Below, piece by piece: positions 36,847 to 44,370 of a stretch of DNA of 64,000 bases (positions are counted from its first letter, which is position 1; the number at the start of each line of letters is the position of its first letter). The stretch is from UBA4615 sp035628395. Its GTDB lineage: Bacteria > Pseudomonadota > Gammaproteobacteria > Burkholderiales > Burkholderiaceae_E. The position numbers and the translations under genes are program-made. The notes beneath the pieces were generated by a model. The model did no database searches, was not told the DNA's origin, and saw nothing but the letters and a program-made list of their open reading frames with translations. The stretch covers positions 1-64,000 of the forward strand of contig DASPJX010000204.1 in assembly GCA_035628395.1 (NCBI GenBank), written 5' to 3'.

Positions 36847-37928
36847 TCGCCGCCGTCCGCTCCGACCTCTACCGCATCGCGCTGCCCGTCGTGCTGTCCG
36901 ACAGCACGCACGGCGACATGACGCACTTCGAGCTGGTGACCGTGCGCGTGACCGACGCCGACGGCGCCGAGGGCGTCGGCTACACGTTCACCGTCGGCGC
37001 GAACGGCGTCGCGATCCACGCGACGCTCGAGCGCTACCTGCAGCCGCTGCTCGCCGGGCGCGAGGCCGCCGACATCGCCGCCGCGTGGCAGGCGATGTGG
37101 TGGGCGACGCACTACGGCGGGCGCGGCGGCGCCGCGGTGCTCGCGATCTCGGCCGTCGACATCGCGCTCTGGGACCTCGCCGCGAAGCGCGCGGGCCAGC
37201 CGCTGTGGCGCCACCTCGGCGGATTCGACCCGGCGGTGCCGTGCTACGCGGGCGGCATCGACCTGATGTTCCCGCTCGATCGGCTGCTGAAGCAGACCGA
37301 GGACAACCTCGCCAAGGGCTTCCGCGCGATCAAGATGAAGGTGGGCCGCGCGAGGCTGTCCGAGGACGTCGAGCGGGTCCGCGCGATGCGCGCGATGCTC
37401 GGCGAGGATTTCCCGCTGATGGTCGACGCGAACATGCGCTGGACGCCCGACCAGGCGATCGCCGCGGCCCGCGCGCTGCAGCCGCTCGCGCCGACGTGGA
37501 TCGAGGAGCCGACCATCCCCGACGACGTGAGCGGGCACGCGCGGATCGTCCGCGAGGGCGGGCTGCCGGTGGCCACCGGGGAGAACTTCCGCACGCTCTG
37601 GGAGTTCCGGCAGATGATCGCGGCCGGCGGCGTCACCTACCCCGAGCCCGACGTCACCAACTGCGGCGGCGTGACGGTGTTCATGAAGGTCGCCGCGCTC
37701 GCCGAGGCGTTCAACCTGCCGGTGACCTCGCACGGCGCGCACGACGTCACCGTGCACCTGCTCGCCGCGGCACCGAACCGCTCGTACCTCGAGGCGCACG
37801 GCTTCGGGCTCGATCGCTACGTCGCCGAGCCGCTCGCGATCCGCGACGGCGTCGCGATCGCGCCGTCGCGGCCCGGCCACGGCATCGAGTTCGACTGGGC
37901 CGGGCTCGAGGCGACGCGTCCCGCGTGA
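36837..37928 (+). CDS. Enolase-superfamily enzyme, mandelate racemase/sugar-acid dehydratase type
   Basis: 363 residues. Catalytic Lys pair in IKMKVGR (KxK), metal ligands Asp in MVDANM, Glu in WIEEP and Glu in ATGEN, then His in SHGAHD, as in the mandelate racemase subgroup. These enzymes abstract a proton alpha to a carboxylate and racemise or dehydrate acid sugars. GGGAG lies 5 bases before ATG 36837. Co-expression with tctCBA suggests that it handles the imported acid. The exact substrate is not readable. Confidence 0.92.
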   Translation: MALIAAVRSDLYRIALPVVLSDSTHGDMTHFELVTVRVTDADGAEGVGYTFTVGANGVAIHATLERYLQPLLAGREAADIAAAWQAMWWATHYGGRGGAAVLAISAVDIALWDLAAKRAGQPLWRHLGGFDPAVPCYAGGIDLMFPLDRLLKQTEDNLAKGFRAIKMKVGRARLSEDVERVRAMRAMLGEDFPLMVDANMRWTPDQAIAAARALQPLAPTWIEEPTIPDDVSGHARIVREGGLPVATGENFRTLWEFRQMIAAGGVTYPEPDVTNCGGVTVFMKVAALAEAFNLPVTSHGAHDVTVHLLAAAPNRSYLEAHGFGLDRYVAEPLAIRDGVAIAPSRPGHGIEFDWAGLEATRPA

Positions 37929-37935
37929 GGCGGCC

Positions 37936-39738
37936 GTGAGCGCCCTGCCCGTCGCCGCCGACGACCCGGTCGCGCCCGCGCAGCGCCCGCGCGGCCGCTT
38001 CGCGCGGCGCGCGTGGGCGCTCGTCGCGCCCTATTTCGCGAGCGAGCGGCGCTGGCAGGCGATCGGCCTGCTCGCCGCGGTGGTCGCGCTGAACCTGGTC
38101 ACCGTCTACGTCGACGTGCTGATCAACGACTTCCAGCGCGACTTCTTCAACGCGATGGAGAGCCGCGACCAGGCCGAGTTCTGGCGCCAGCTGATGCGCT
38201 TCGGCGGGCTCGCGTTCGCGTTCATCCTGGTGGCGGTCTACAAGTTCTACCTGACCCAGCTGTTCGAGCTGCGCTGGCGGACCTGGCTCACCGAGCGCTA
38301 CGTCGACCGCTGGCTCGAGCACCGCGCGTACTACCGGCTCGAGCTCGGCGGCGCCGAGGCCGACAACCCCGACCAGCGGATCGCCGAGGACGTCCGGCTG
38401 TTCACCGAGTACACGGTGTCGCTGTCGATGGGGCTGCTGAACTCGGTGGTCACGCTCGCGTCCTTCGTCGCGATCCTGTGGGTCGTGTCGGGGCCGCTCG
38501 CCGTCGCGATCGGCGGCACGGAGGTGACGATCCCCGGCTACATGGTCTGGGTGGCGCTGCTCTACGCGATCGGCGGCAGCCTGCTGTCGCACGCGATCGG
38601 CCGGCGCCTGATCCCGCTGAACTTCGCGCAGCAGCGCTTCGAGGCCGACTTCCGCTACGGGCTGGTGCGCATCCGCGAGCACGCCGAGAGCATCGCGCTC
38701 TACCGCGGCGAGGACGCCGAGCGGGGCGGCACGCTCGAGCGCTTCGGGCGCGTCGTCGCCAACTACTGGGCGCTGGTGCGCGCGCAGAAGCGGCTGATCT
38801 GGGTGCAGAGCTTCTACTCGCAGCTCGCGGTGATCTTCCCCTTCGTCGTCGCCGCGCCGCGCTACTTCGGCGGCTCGCTGAAGCTCGGCGACGTGATGCA
38901 GATCTCGAACGCGTTCGCGCAGGTGCAGGGCGCGCTGTCGTGGTTCGTCGCCGCCTACGCCGACCTCGCCACCTGGAAGGCGACGACCGACCGGCTGCTG
39001 ACCTTCGACGACGCGCTCGCCGCGCTGCGCGCGTCCGAGGCCTCGCTGCTGCACGCCGCGCCCGCGGCCGCGCCGGCGCTCGACGGCGTGCGGCTCGACA
39101 CGCCGCGCGGCACGCCGATCGTCGCCGCCGCGACGCTCGCGATCGCCCCGGGCGAACGCGTGCTGCTCACCGGCCCGTCGGGCAGCGGCAAGAGCACGCT
39201 GTTCCGGGCGCTGGCCGGCATCTGGCCGTACGGCGACGGGCGGGTCGGCGCGCCCCGGGGGGGCATCCTGTTCCTGCCGCAGCGGCCCTACCTGCCGATC
39301 GGGTCGCTGCGCGCGACGGTCTCGTTCCCGGCGGCGGCCGACGCGTTCGACGACGCGGCGATCGCGCGGGCGCTGCGCGACGCCCGGCTGCCCGCGCTCG
39401 CCGACCGCCTCGACGAGGTCGCGGCCTGGGACCGGCGGCTGTCGCCGGGCGAGCAGCAGCGGCTCGCGGTCGCGCGCGCGCTGCTCAACCGGCCCGACTG
39501 GCTGTTCCTCGACGAGGCGACCGCGGCGCTCGACGAGGCGACCGGCGTCGCGATGTACCGGCTGCTGCTCGAGCGGCTGCCCGGCGCGGCGATCGTCAGC
39601 ATCGCGCACGACCCGTCGGTGGCCGAGTTCCACGCGCGGCGCGTGCACCTCGCGCCGGGCGACGGCGGCTCGCGGCTCGGCGCGCCGCCGCCCGGGGCCG
39701 CCGGGCCGGCGGCCGTCGCGCCTCAGGAGCGTCCGTAG
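37936..39738 (+). CDS. BacA/YddA-type ABC transporter, fused permease and ATPase
   Basis: 600 residues from GTG 37936. The first ~330 residues form an SbmA/BacA-like membrane domain (FQRDFFNAMESRD, FELRWRTWLTERY motifs). The ATPase has Walker A GPSGSGKST, signature LSPGEQQRLAVARALL, and Walker B WLFLDEATAALDE. Relatives move vitamin B12, peptides or very-long-chain acyl compounds. The gene is 7 bases after the enolase-type gene and may share its operon. Its end overlaps the convergent guaC stop by 16 bases. Confidence 0.93.
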   Translation: MSALPVAADDPVAPAQRPRGRFARRAWALVAPYFASERRWQAIGLLAAVVALNLVTVYVDVLINDFQRDFFNAMESRDQAEFWRQLMRFGGLAFAFILVAVYKFYLTQLFELRWRTWLTERYVDRWLEHRAYYRLELGGAEADNPDQRIAEDVRLFTEYTVSLSMGLLNSVVTLASFVAILWVVSGPLAVAIGGTEVTIPGYMVWVALLYAIGGSLLSHAIGRRLIPLNFAQQRFEADFRYGLVRIREHAESIALYRGEDAERGGTLERFGRVVANYWALVRAQKRLIWVQSFYSQLAVIFPFVVAAPRYFGGSLKLGDVMQISNAFAQVQGALSWFVAAYADLATWKATTDRLLTFDDALAALRASEASLLHAAPAAAPALDGVRLDTPRGTPIVAAATLAIAPGERVLLTGPSGSGKSTLFRALAGIWPYGDGRVGAPRGGILFLPQRPYLPIGSLRATVSFPAAADAFDDAAIARALRDARLPALADRLDEVAAWDRRLSPGEQQRLAVARALLNRPDWLFLDEATAALDEATGVAMYRLLLERLPGAAIVSIAHDPSVAEFHARRVHLAPGDGGSRLGAPPPGAAGPAAVAPQERP

Positions 39739-40769
39739 ACCTCGTTCAGCTGCTGCCCGACGCGCACGAAGGTCGTGCACTTCGACAGGTCCTTCAGCTT
39801 GCGCGCGCCGACGTACGTGCACGCCGAGCGCAGCCCGCCGAGGATCTCCTGCACGGTCTCCTCGACCGGGCCGCGCGCCTCGAGCAGCACCGACTTGCCC
39901 TCGGACGCCCGGTAGCGGGCGACGCCGCCCGCGTAGCGCTCCATGGCCTCGGCCGAGCTCATCCCGTAGAAGCGCCGGAAGACCCGACCGTCCTGCTCGA
40001 CCCGCTCGCCGCCCGACTCGTCGTGCGCGGCGAACATGCCGCCGAGCATCACGAAGTCGGCGCCGCCGCCGAAGGCCTTGGCGACGTCGCCGGGCACCGT
40101 GCAGCCGCCGTCGCCGCAGATCTGGCCGCCGAGCCCGTGGGCGGCGTCGGCGCACTCGATGATCGCGGAGAGCTGCGGGTAGCCGACGCCGGTCATCTTG
40201 CGGGTCGTGCACACCGAGCCCGGCCCGATGCCCACCTTGACGATGTCGACGCCGGCGAGGATCAGCGCCTCGGTCATGTCGGCGGTCACCACGTTGCCGG
40301 CCATCAGCGCGATCGACGGCCAGCGCTCGCGGAAGCGCCTGACGAAGTCGACGAAGGCCTCGGTGTAGCCGTTGGCCACGTCGATGCAGACCCACTCGAT
40401 CGCCCCGCCGGTGCCGCTCCAGACCCGCTCGAACTTCTCGAGGTCGGCCTTCAGGATGCCGAGCGAGTAGAACGCGTAGCGGTTGCGCTCGGCGTTCTCG
40501 CGGGCGAAGAACTCGACCAGCGCGTCGACCGGGTGGTGCTTGTGCAGCGCGCAGTGCAGGCCGTGGCGCGCGAGCGCGGCCGCCATCTCGAAGGTGCCGA
40601 CGGTGTCCATGTTGGCCGCGATGATCGGCACCGACGGCCGGCGCAGCGGCGAGTGGCGGAAGCGGTACTCGCGGACCAGGTCGACGTTGGCCCGGCTGCC
40701 GAGCGTGGAGCGCTTGGGCCGGAGCAGCACGTCGCGGAAGTCGAGCTTCGGTTCGTATTCGATACGCAT
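39723..40769 (-). CDS. guaC: GMP reductase
   Basis: 348 residues. The sequence matches the classic GMP reductase pattern throughout: PIIAANMDTVGT, KVGIGPGSVCTTRKMTGVG (pattern) with the catalytic Cys, DGGCTVPGDVAKAFGGGADFVMLGG (pattern). It reduces GMP to IMP with NADPH in purine salvage. I chose ATG 40769, giving the canonical MRIE start and the usual length; ATGs at 40778 and 40781 are possible. It is divergent from the DEAD-box helicase. Confidence 0.96.
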   Translation of the reverse strand: MRIEYEPKLDFRDVLLRPKRSTLGSRANVDLVREYRFRHSPLRRPSVPIIAANMDTVGTFEMAAALARHGLHCALHKHHPVDALVEFFARENAERNRYAFYSLGILKADLEKFERVWSGTGGAIEWVCIDVANGYTEAFVDFVRRFRERWPSIALMAGNVVTADMTEALILAGVDIVKVGIGPGSVCTTRKMTGVGYPQLSAIIECADAAHGLGGQICGDGGCTVPGDVAKAFGGGADFVMLGGMFAAHDESGGERVEQDGRVFRRFYGMSSAEAMERYAGGVARYRASEGKSVLLEARGPVEETVQEILGGLRSACTYVGARKLKDLSKCTTFVRVGQQLNEVYGRS

Positions 40770-40799
40770 GTTCCGCATCATGCCATCGCGGTAATGAGG

Positions 40800-40805
40800 T
40801 ACAAT
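40800..40805 (+). promoter_or_regulatory. -10 element TACAAT for the DEAD-box helicase
   Basis: TACAAT (5 of 6 consensus matches) lies about 190 bases before the helicase start, giving a long 5' leader. An in-frame ATG at 40804 falls inside this box and is not a plausible start codon. Confidence 0.5.
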
Positions 40806-40811
40806 GAGCGG

Positions 40812-40992
40812 CTCGGTCGGCTGGATGCATCGCGTTCGCCGACCGTTCCTTCCATCGCCTCCGACTCCGCCGAGCGCGTCGGGCCCGTCTCACCGGGCCG
40901 GCCGGGCGGACGCGCCCCCCGCGGGGGACGCGGTTGGCGCCGATGTCACGCCAACCGCCGCCCGGTCCGCACCGGGCGCAAGAGGATTTGTC
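40812..40992 (+). promoter_or_regulatory. Structured 5' leader of the DEAD-box helicase
   Basis: Four consecutive hairpins can be drawn. 40882-40887/40894-40899 (6 bp); 40911-40919/40924-40932 (4+4 bp with one mismatch); 40930-40939/40949-40958 (10 bp perfect, GCGGTTGGCG arm); 40959-40966/40971-40978 (8 bp perfect, 4-base loop). The last ends two bases before the AGAGGA ribosome site at 40981-40986. Such a leader could let the helicase or temperature control its own translation. Structures are seen by eye, function is inferred. Confidence 0.55.
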
Positions 40993-42471
40993 ATGTTCCG
41001 TGATTCCGACCTGGAGTCGGGCGCGTTCGCGTCCGCATCGCCCGTCGCCGCCGCCGTCGAGGCCGCGCCGACCGTTCCGTCCGCCTTCGCCGCCCTCGGC
41101 CTGTCCGAGCCGATGCTGCGCACGCTCGCCCGCCTCGGCCACGAGACGCCGACGCCGGTGCAGCGCGAGGCCATCCCCGCGCTGATCGAGGGCCACGACC
41201 TGCTGGTCTCGGCCGAGACCGGCAGCGGCAAGACCGGGGCGTTCCTGCTCCCGGCGATCGACCGCCTCGCCGCCTCGCCCGAGGGCCGGCGCGGCGCGCC
41301 GCGCGTGCTGGTGCTCGCCCCGACCCGCGAGCTCGCGCTGCAGGTCGAGCAGGCCGCGCTGCTCTACGGCCGTCACCTGCGCAGGATGCGCACGGTCAGC
41401 CTGATCGGCGGCGCGCCGTTCGGCCCGCAGCTGCGCCGGCTGTCCGAGGGCGTCGACCTGGTCGTCGCCACCCCGGGCCGCCTGGTCGACCACCTCGAGC
41501 GCGGCCGCATCGACCTGTCGTCGGTCAACCTGCTGGTGCTCGACGAGGCCGACCGGATGCTCGACATGGGCTTCGCCGACGAGATCGACGCGGTCTGCCG
41601 CCGCCTGCCCGACGTCCGGCAGACGGTGCTGTTCTCGGCCACGCTCGACGCCCGCATCGGCGGCGTCGCGTCGAAGGTCGCCCGCGATCCGCGCCGCATC
41701 GAGGTGGATGCGCGCACCGACGCCGGCACGCTCACGCAGGTGGTCCACCACGTCGACGACCTGCGCCACAAGCTCGCGCTGCTCGACGCGGTGCTCGGCC
41801 GCGGCGACGTCGCGCAGGCGATCGTCTTCGCGTCCACCAAGGCCGCGGTCGACGAGCTCACGATGAAGCTGCGCGACGACGGCCGCCAGGCCGCGGGGCT
41901 GCACGGCGACATGCCGCAGGTGGTGCGCGACCGCGTCGTGCGCTCGCTGCGCGACGGCCGCATCGGCGTGCTGGTCGCCACCGACGTCGCCTCGCGCGGC
42001 ATCGACGTGCCGACGATCAGCCACGTCGTGAACTTCGACCTGCCGATGCGCGCCGAGGACTACGTGCACCGGATCGGCCGCACCGCGCGCGCCGGTCGCT
42101 CGGGCACCTCGATCACGCTGGTGGGCGCGCGCGACCGGCGCCTGCTGGCCGGCATCGAGCGGCTGCTGCAGACGAGGATCCCGGTCGAGGTGCTGCCCGG
42201 CCTCGAGCCGCGCAGCGTGCCGTCGCGGCCGCCCCGCCGCTTCGACGCGCGGCCCGGTCCCGGCGGCCGGCCGTCGGGCTCGCGCCCGTCGGGTCCGTCC
42301 GACCCGGCGCGCCGCGGCATCGGCGGATTCGGCGGCGCCCGCTCGGCGGACGCCGGCGGCCGCGACGACGGCTTCGGCGGTCGCGGCCAGGAGTCGCATC
42401 GCGGCGCCCCCCGACGCGACGGCCCTCCCGCGCACCGACCCCGCAGCGCGGCGCGCCGGCACTCCGGCTGA
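40993..42471 (+). CDS. DEAD-box ATP-dependent RNA helicase (RhlE-like)
   Basis: 492 residues from ATG 40993, with AGAGGA 6 bases upstream. Q motif PTPVQ at 53-57, motif I AETGSGKT at 74-81, PTREL, LDEAD, SAT, and C-terminal VATDVASRGIDV and HRIGRTARAG are intact. The last ~90 residues are Arg/Gly/Pro-rich, an RNA-binding tail as in RhlE and cold-shock helicases. It unwinds short RNA duplexes in ribosome assembly or RNA turnover. Confidence 0.95.
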   Translation: MFRDSDLESGAFASASPVAAAVEAAPTVPSAFAALGLSEPMLRTLARLGHETPTPVQREAIPALIEGHDLLVSAETGSGKTGAFLLPAIDRLAASPEGRRGAPRVLVLAPTRELALQVEQAALLYGRHLRRMRTVSLIGGAPFGPQLRRLSEGVDLVVATPGRLVDHLERGRIDLSSVNLLVLDEADRMLDMGFADEIDAVCRRLPDVRQTVLFSATLDARIGGVASKVARDPRRIEVDARTDAGTLTQVVHHVDDLRHKLALLDAVLGRGDVAQAIVFASTKAAVDELTMKLRDDGRQAAGLHGDMPQVVRDRVVRSLRDGRIGVLVATDVASRGIDVPTISHVVNFDLPMRAEDYVHRIGRTARAGRSGTSITLVGARDRRLLAGIERLLQTRIPVEVLPGLEPRSVPSRPPRRFDARPGPGGRPSGSRPSGPSDPARRGIGGFGGARSADAGGRDDGFGGRGQESHRGAPRRDGPPAHRPRSAARRHSG

Positions 42472-42485
42472 CGAGCCCCGGCCCG

Positions 42486-42512
42486 TACAATCGGTCGGAC
42501 ACCCTGCCGGAG
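42486..42512 (+). promoter_or_regulatory. -10 TACAAT and GGAG ribosome site for otsB
   Basis: TACAAT at 42486-42491 places the transcript start near 42498. GGAG at 42509-42512 lies 7 bases before codon ATC at 42520. The two together leave little room for any other otsB start. Confidence 0.55.
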
Positions 42513-42519
42513 TCCGACC

Positions 42520-43296
42520 ATCGATCGCCCGATCTCGCTGTTCCTGGACGTCGACGGCACGCTGCTGGAGTTCGCCTCGCATCCCGACGCGGTGATCGTG
42601 GGCGATAGCCTGGTCGCGTTGCTCGACGGCCTGCACCGCGCCAGCGGCGGTGCCCTCGCGCTGGTGAGCGGCCGCTCGATCGAGTCGCTCGACCGGCTCT
42701 TCTCTCCGTTTTGCGGCGTCGCCGTCGGCCTGCACGGCATGGAGATGCGCCTGTCCCCGGGTGCCGAGCCCGAGCGCAGGCGCACCGACGGCCCGCCCGG
42801 CGCGCTGCGCGAGAGCGTCGCCCGGATCGCCGAGCGGCCCGGGGTCGCGCTCGTCGAGGACAAGGGCCCGGCGATCGCGGTCCACCACCGGCTGCCCGCC
42901 CCGGCGATGCAGGCGCTGTGCCGCGAGCTGCGTGCCGCGGGCGAGCGCCACGCGCCCGGCTGGACCGTGCTGCGCGGGCGGCAGGTGCTCGAGATCAAGC
43001 CGGCCGACGCGACCAAGGCGAACGGCGTCGACGCGCTGATGGCCGTCGCGCCGTTCGCGGGCTCGGTGCCGATCGCGTTCGGCGACGACATCACCGACCT
43101 CGACATGTTCGAGGCGATCCGCCGTCACGGCGGCATCGCGGTCGCGGTCGGGCCCCGGATCGCCGGCAGCGGCGACCTGCAGCTCGACGCGCCCGACGAG
43201 AGCCTCGCGCTGCTGCGCGACATCCAGGACGCGCTGCGCGACGGCGCGCGGTCGGAGCGCATCGTCGGGCTGCTGCGCAGCCGCGCCCATGCCTGA
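42520..43296 (+). CDS. otsB: Trehalose-6-phosphate phosphatase, apparent ATC start
   Basis: 258 residues if translation starts at ATC 42520. HAD phosphatase motifs: DVDGT at residues 10-14 (nucleophile Asp10), LVSGRS, KPADATKANGV and the metal motif FGDDITDLDMF. The first canonical start in frame (GTG 42592) would delete the nucleophile, and no ATG, GTG or TTG lies upstream in frame near the promoter. The ATC has an ideal ribosome site. Either AUC is used (as AUU is in infC) or the base is a mutation or sequencing error. The enzyme makes trehalose from trehalose-6-phosphate; otsA lies at 46238-48481. Confidence 0.88.
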   Translation: MDRPISLFLDVDGTLLEFASHPDAVIVGDSLVALLDGLHRASGGALALVSGRSIESLDRLFSPFCGVAVGLHGMEMRLSPGAEPERRRTDGPPGALRESVARIAERPGVALVEDKGPAIAVHHRLPAPAMQALCRELRAAGERHAPGWTVLRGRQVLEIKPADATKANGVDALMAVAPFAGSVPIAFGDDITDLDMFEAIRRHGGIAVAVGPRIAGSGDLQLDAPDESLALLRDIQDALRDGARSERIVGLLRSRAHA

Positions 43297-44296
43297 GTCG
43301 CGCGACGGCCACGTCGTGCTGACGGCCGACGTCGGCGGCACCTGGGCGCGCTTCGCGCTCGCCTGCGACGGCCGGCTGCTGCAGCCGCCGCAGCGCCTCG
43401 AGCGCGCGCGCTTCCCCGACCTCGCGAGCGCCTGCCGGCACCATCTCGGCGGCACCTCCGGCGCCCCGCGCATCGACGGCGCGGCGATCGCCGCGGCCGG
43501 GCGCGTCGAGGGCGGCCGCATCGCGATGACCAACGCCGACTGGTCCGTCGACCCGCAGGCGCTCGCCGGCGAGCTCGGCCTGCGCCCGTCCCGGATCCGC
43601 GTGCTCAACGACTTCGCCGCCCTCGCCTGGGTGCTGCCCGAGCTCGGCCCCGACGAGCGGGTCGCGGCGCCCGGCGGCGCGCACGCGCTCGCGCACGGCG
43701 CGCCGCCCCCGGGCGACCCGCTCGGCAACCGCGTCGTCGTCGGGCCGGGCAGCGGCCTGGGCGTCGCCGCGCTGCTGCGCGTCGGCGATCGCTGGCACCC
43801 GCTCGCCACCGAGGGCGGGCACGCGAGCGTCGCGGTGCGCACGCCGTCCGAGCACGCCGCGCTCGAGCTGGCCGCGTCGCGCTTCGGTCGCGTGTCGTGG
43901 GAGCGGCTGCTGTCGGGACCGGGTCTCGCGCTGCTGCACGAGTCGGCGTGCGCCGAGGCCGGCCTGCCCCCCGCGGGGCTCGACGCGGCCGGCGTCGTCG
44001 AGGCCTGCGGCCGGGGCGACCCGCTCGCGCTGCGGGCGGCGCGCAACTTCGTCGCGCTGCTCGGCGAGTTCGCCGGCGACCTGGCGCTGCTGTACGACGC
44101 GACCGGCGGCGTGACGATCGCCGGCGGCGTGCTGCCCAGCCTCGCGGCCGTGCTGCCGCTCGACGCGCTGCGCGCGCGCTTCGAGGACAAGGGCCGCTTC
44201 GCGGCCTGGCTCGCGACCGTTCCGGTCGACGTGCTGGCCTCGCCGTTCGCCGCGCTGCGCGGCGCGGCGATCGCGTACCGCGCCTCGTCTTCGTGA
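43289..44296 (+). CDS. glk: Glucokinase
   Basis: 335 residues of the Glk/ROK-like hexokinase family. ADVGGTWARFAL is the ATP-binding phosphate 1 motif; NDFAALAW, GPGSGLGVA and TEGGHASVAV follow as in proteobacterial Glk. It phosphorylates glucose to glucose-6-phosphate. The start overlaps otsB by 8 bases. With the adjacent GH15 enzyme it would recycle glucose released from trehalose or glucans. Confidence 0.94.
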   Translation: MPESRDGHVVLTADVGGTWARFALACDGRLLQPPQRLERARFPDLASACRHHLGGTSGAPRIDGAAIAAAGRVEGGRIAMTNADWSVDPQALAGELGLRPSRIRVLNDFAALAWVLPELGPDERVAAPGGAHALAHGAPPPGDPLGNRVVVGPGSGLGVAALLRVGDRWHPLATEGGHASVAVRTPSEHAALELAASRFGRVSWERLLSGPGLALLHESACAEAGLPPAGLDAAGVVEACGRGDPLALRAARNFVALLGEFAGDLALLYDATGGVTIAGGVLPSLAAVLPLDALRARFEDKGRFAAWLATVPVDVLASPFAALRGAAIAYRASSS

Positions 44297-44305
44297 GAGA
44301 GTAAG

Positions 44306-44327
44306 GGGTCGCGTCCGCGCGCGACCC
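44306..44327 (+). terminator. Hairpin after glk
   Basis: GGGTCGCG (44306-44313) pairs with CGCGACCC (44320-44327) around a 6-base loop, 10 bases past the glk stop; a T-containing stretch follows (GCCGTTCGTTCCT). Probable terminator of otsB-glk. Confidence 0.5.
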
Positions 44328-44370
44328 GCCGTTCGTTCCTCCGCCTCCCCCCGCGCCCGACCCGCCCACG

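Noticed and set aside
40804..40992. N-terminal extension of the DEAD-box helicase from ATG 40804
   Set aside because: That ATG is within the TACAAT -10 box, while ATG 40993 has an ideal ribosome site; the region forms hairpins instead.
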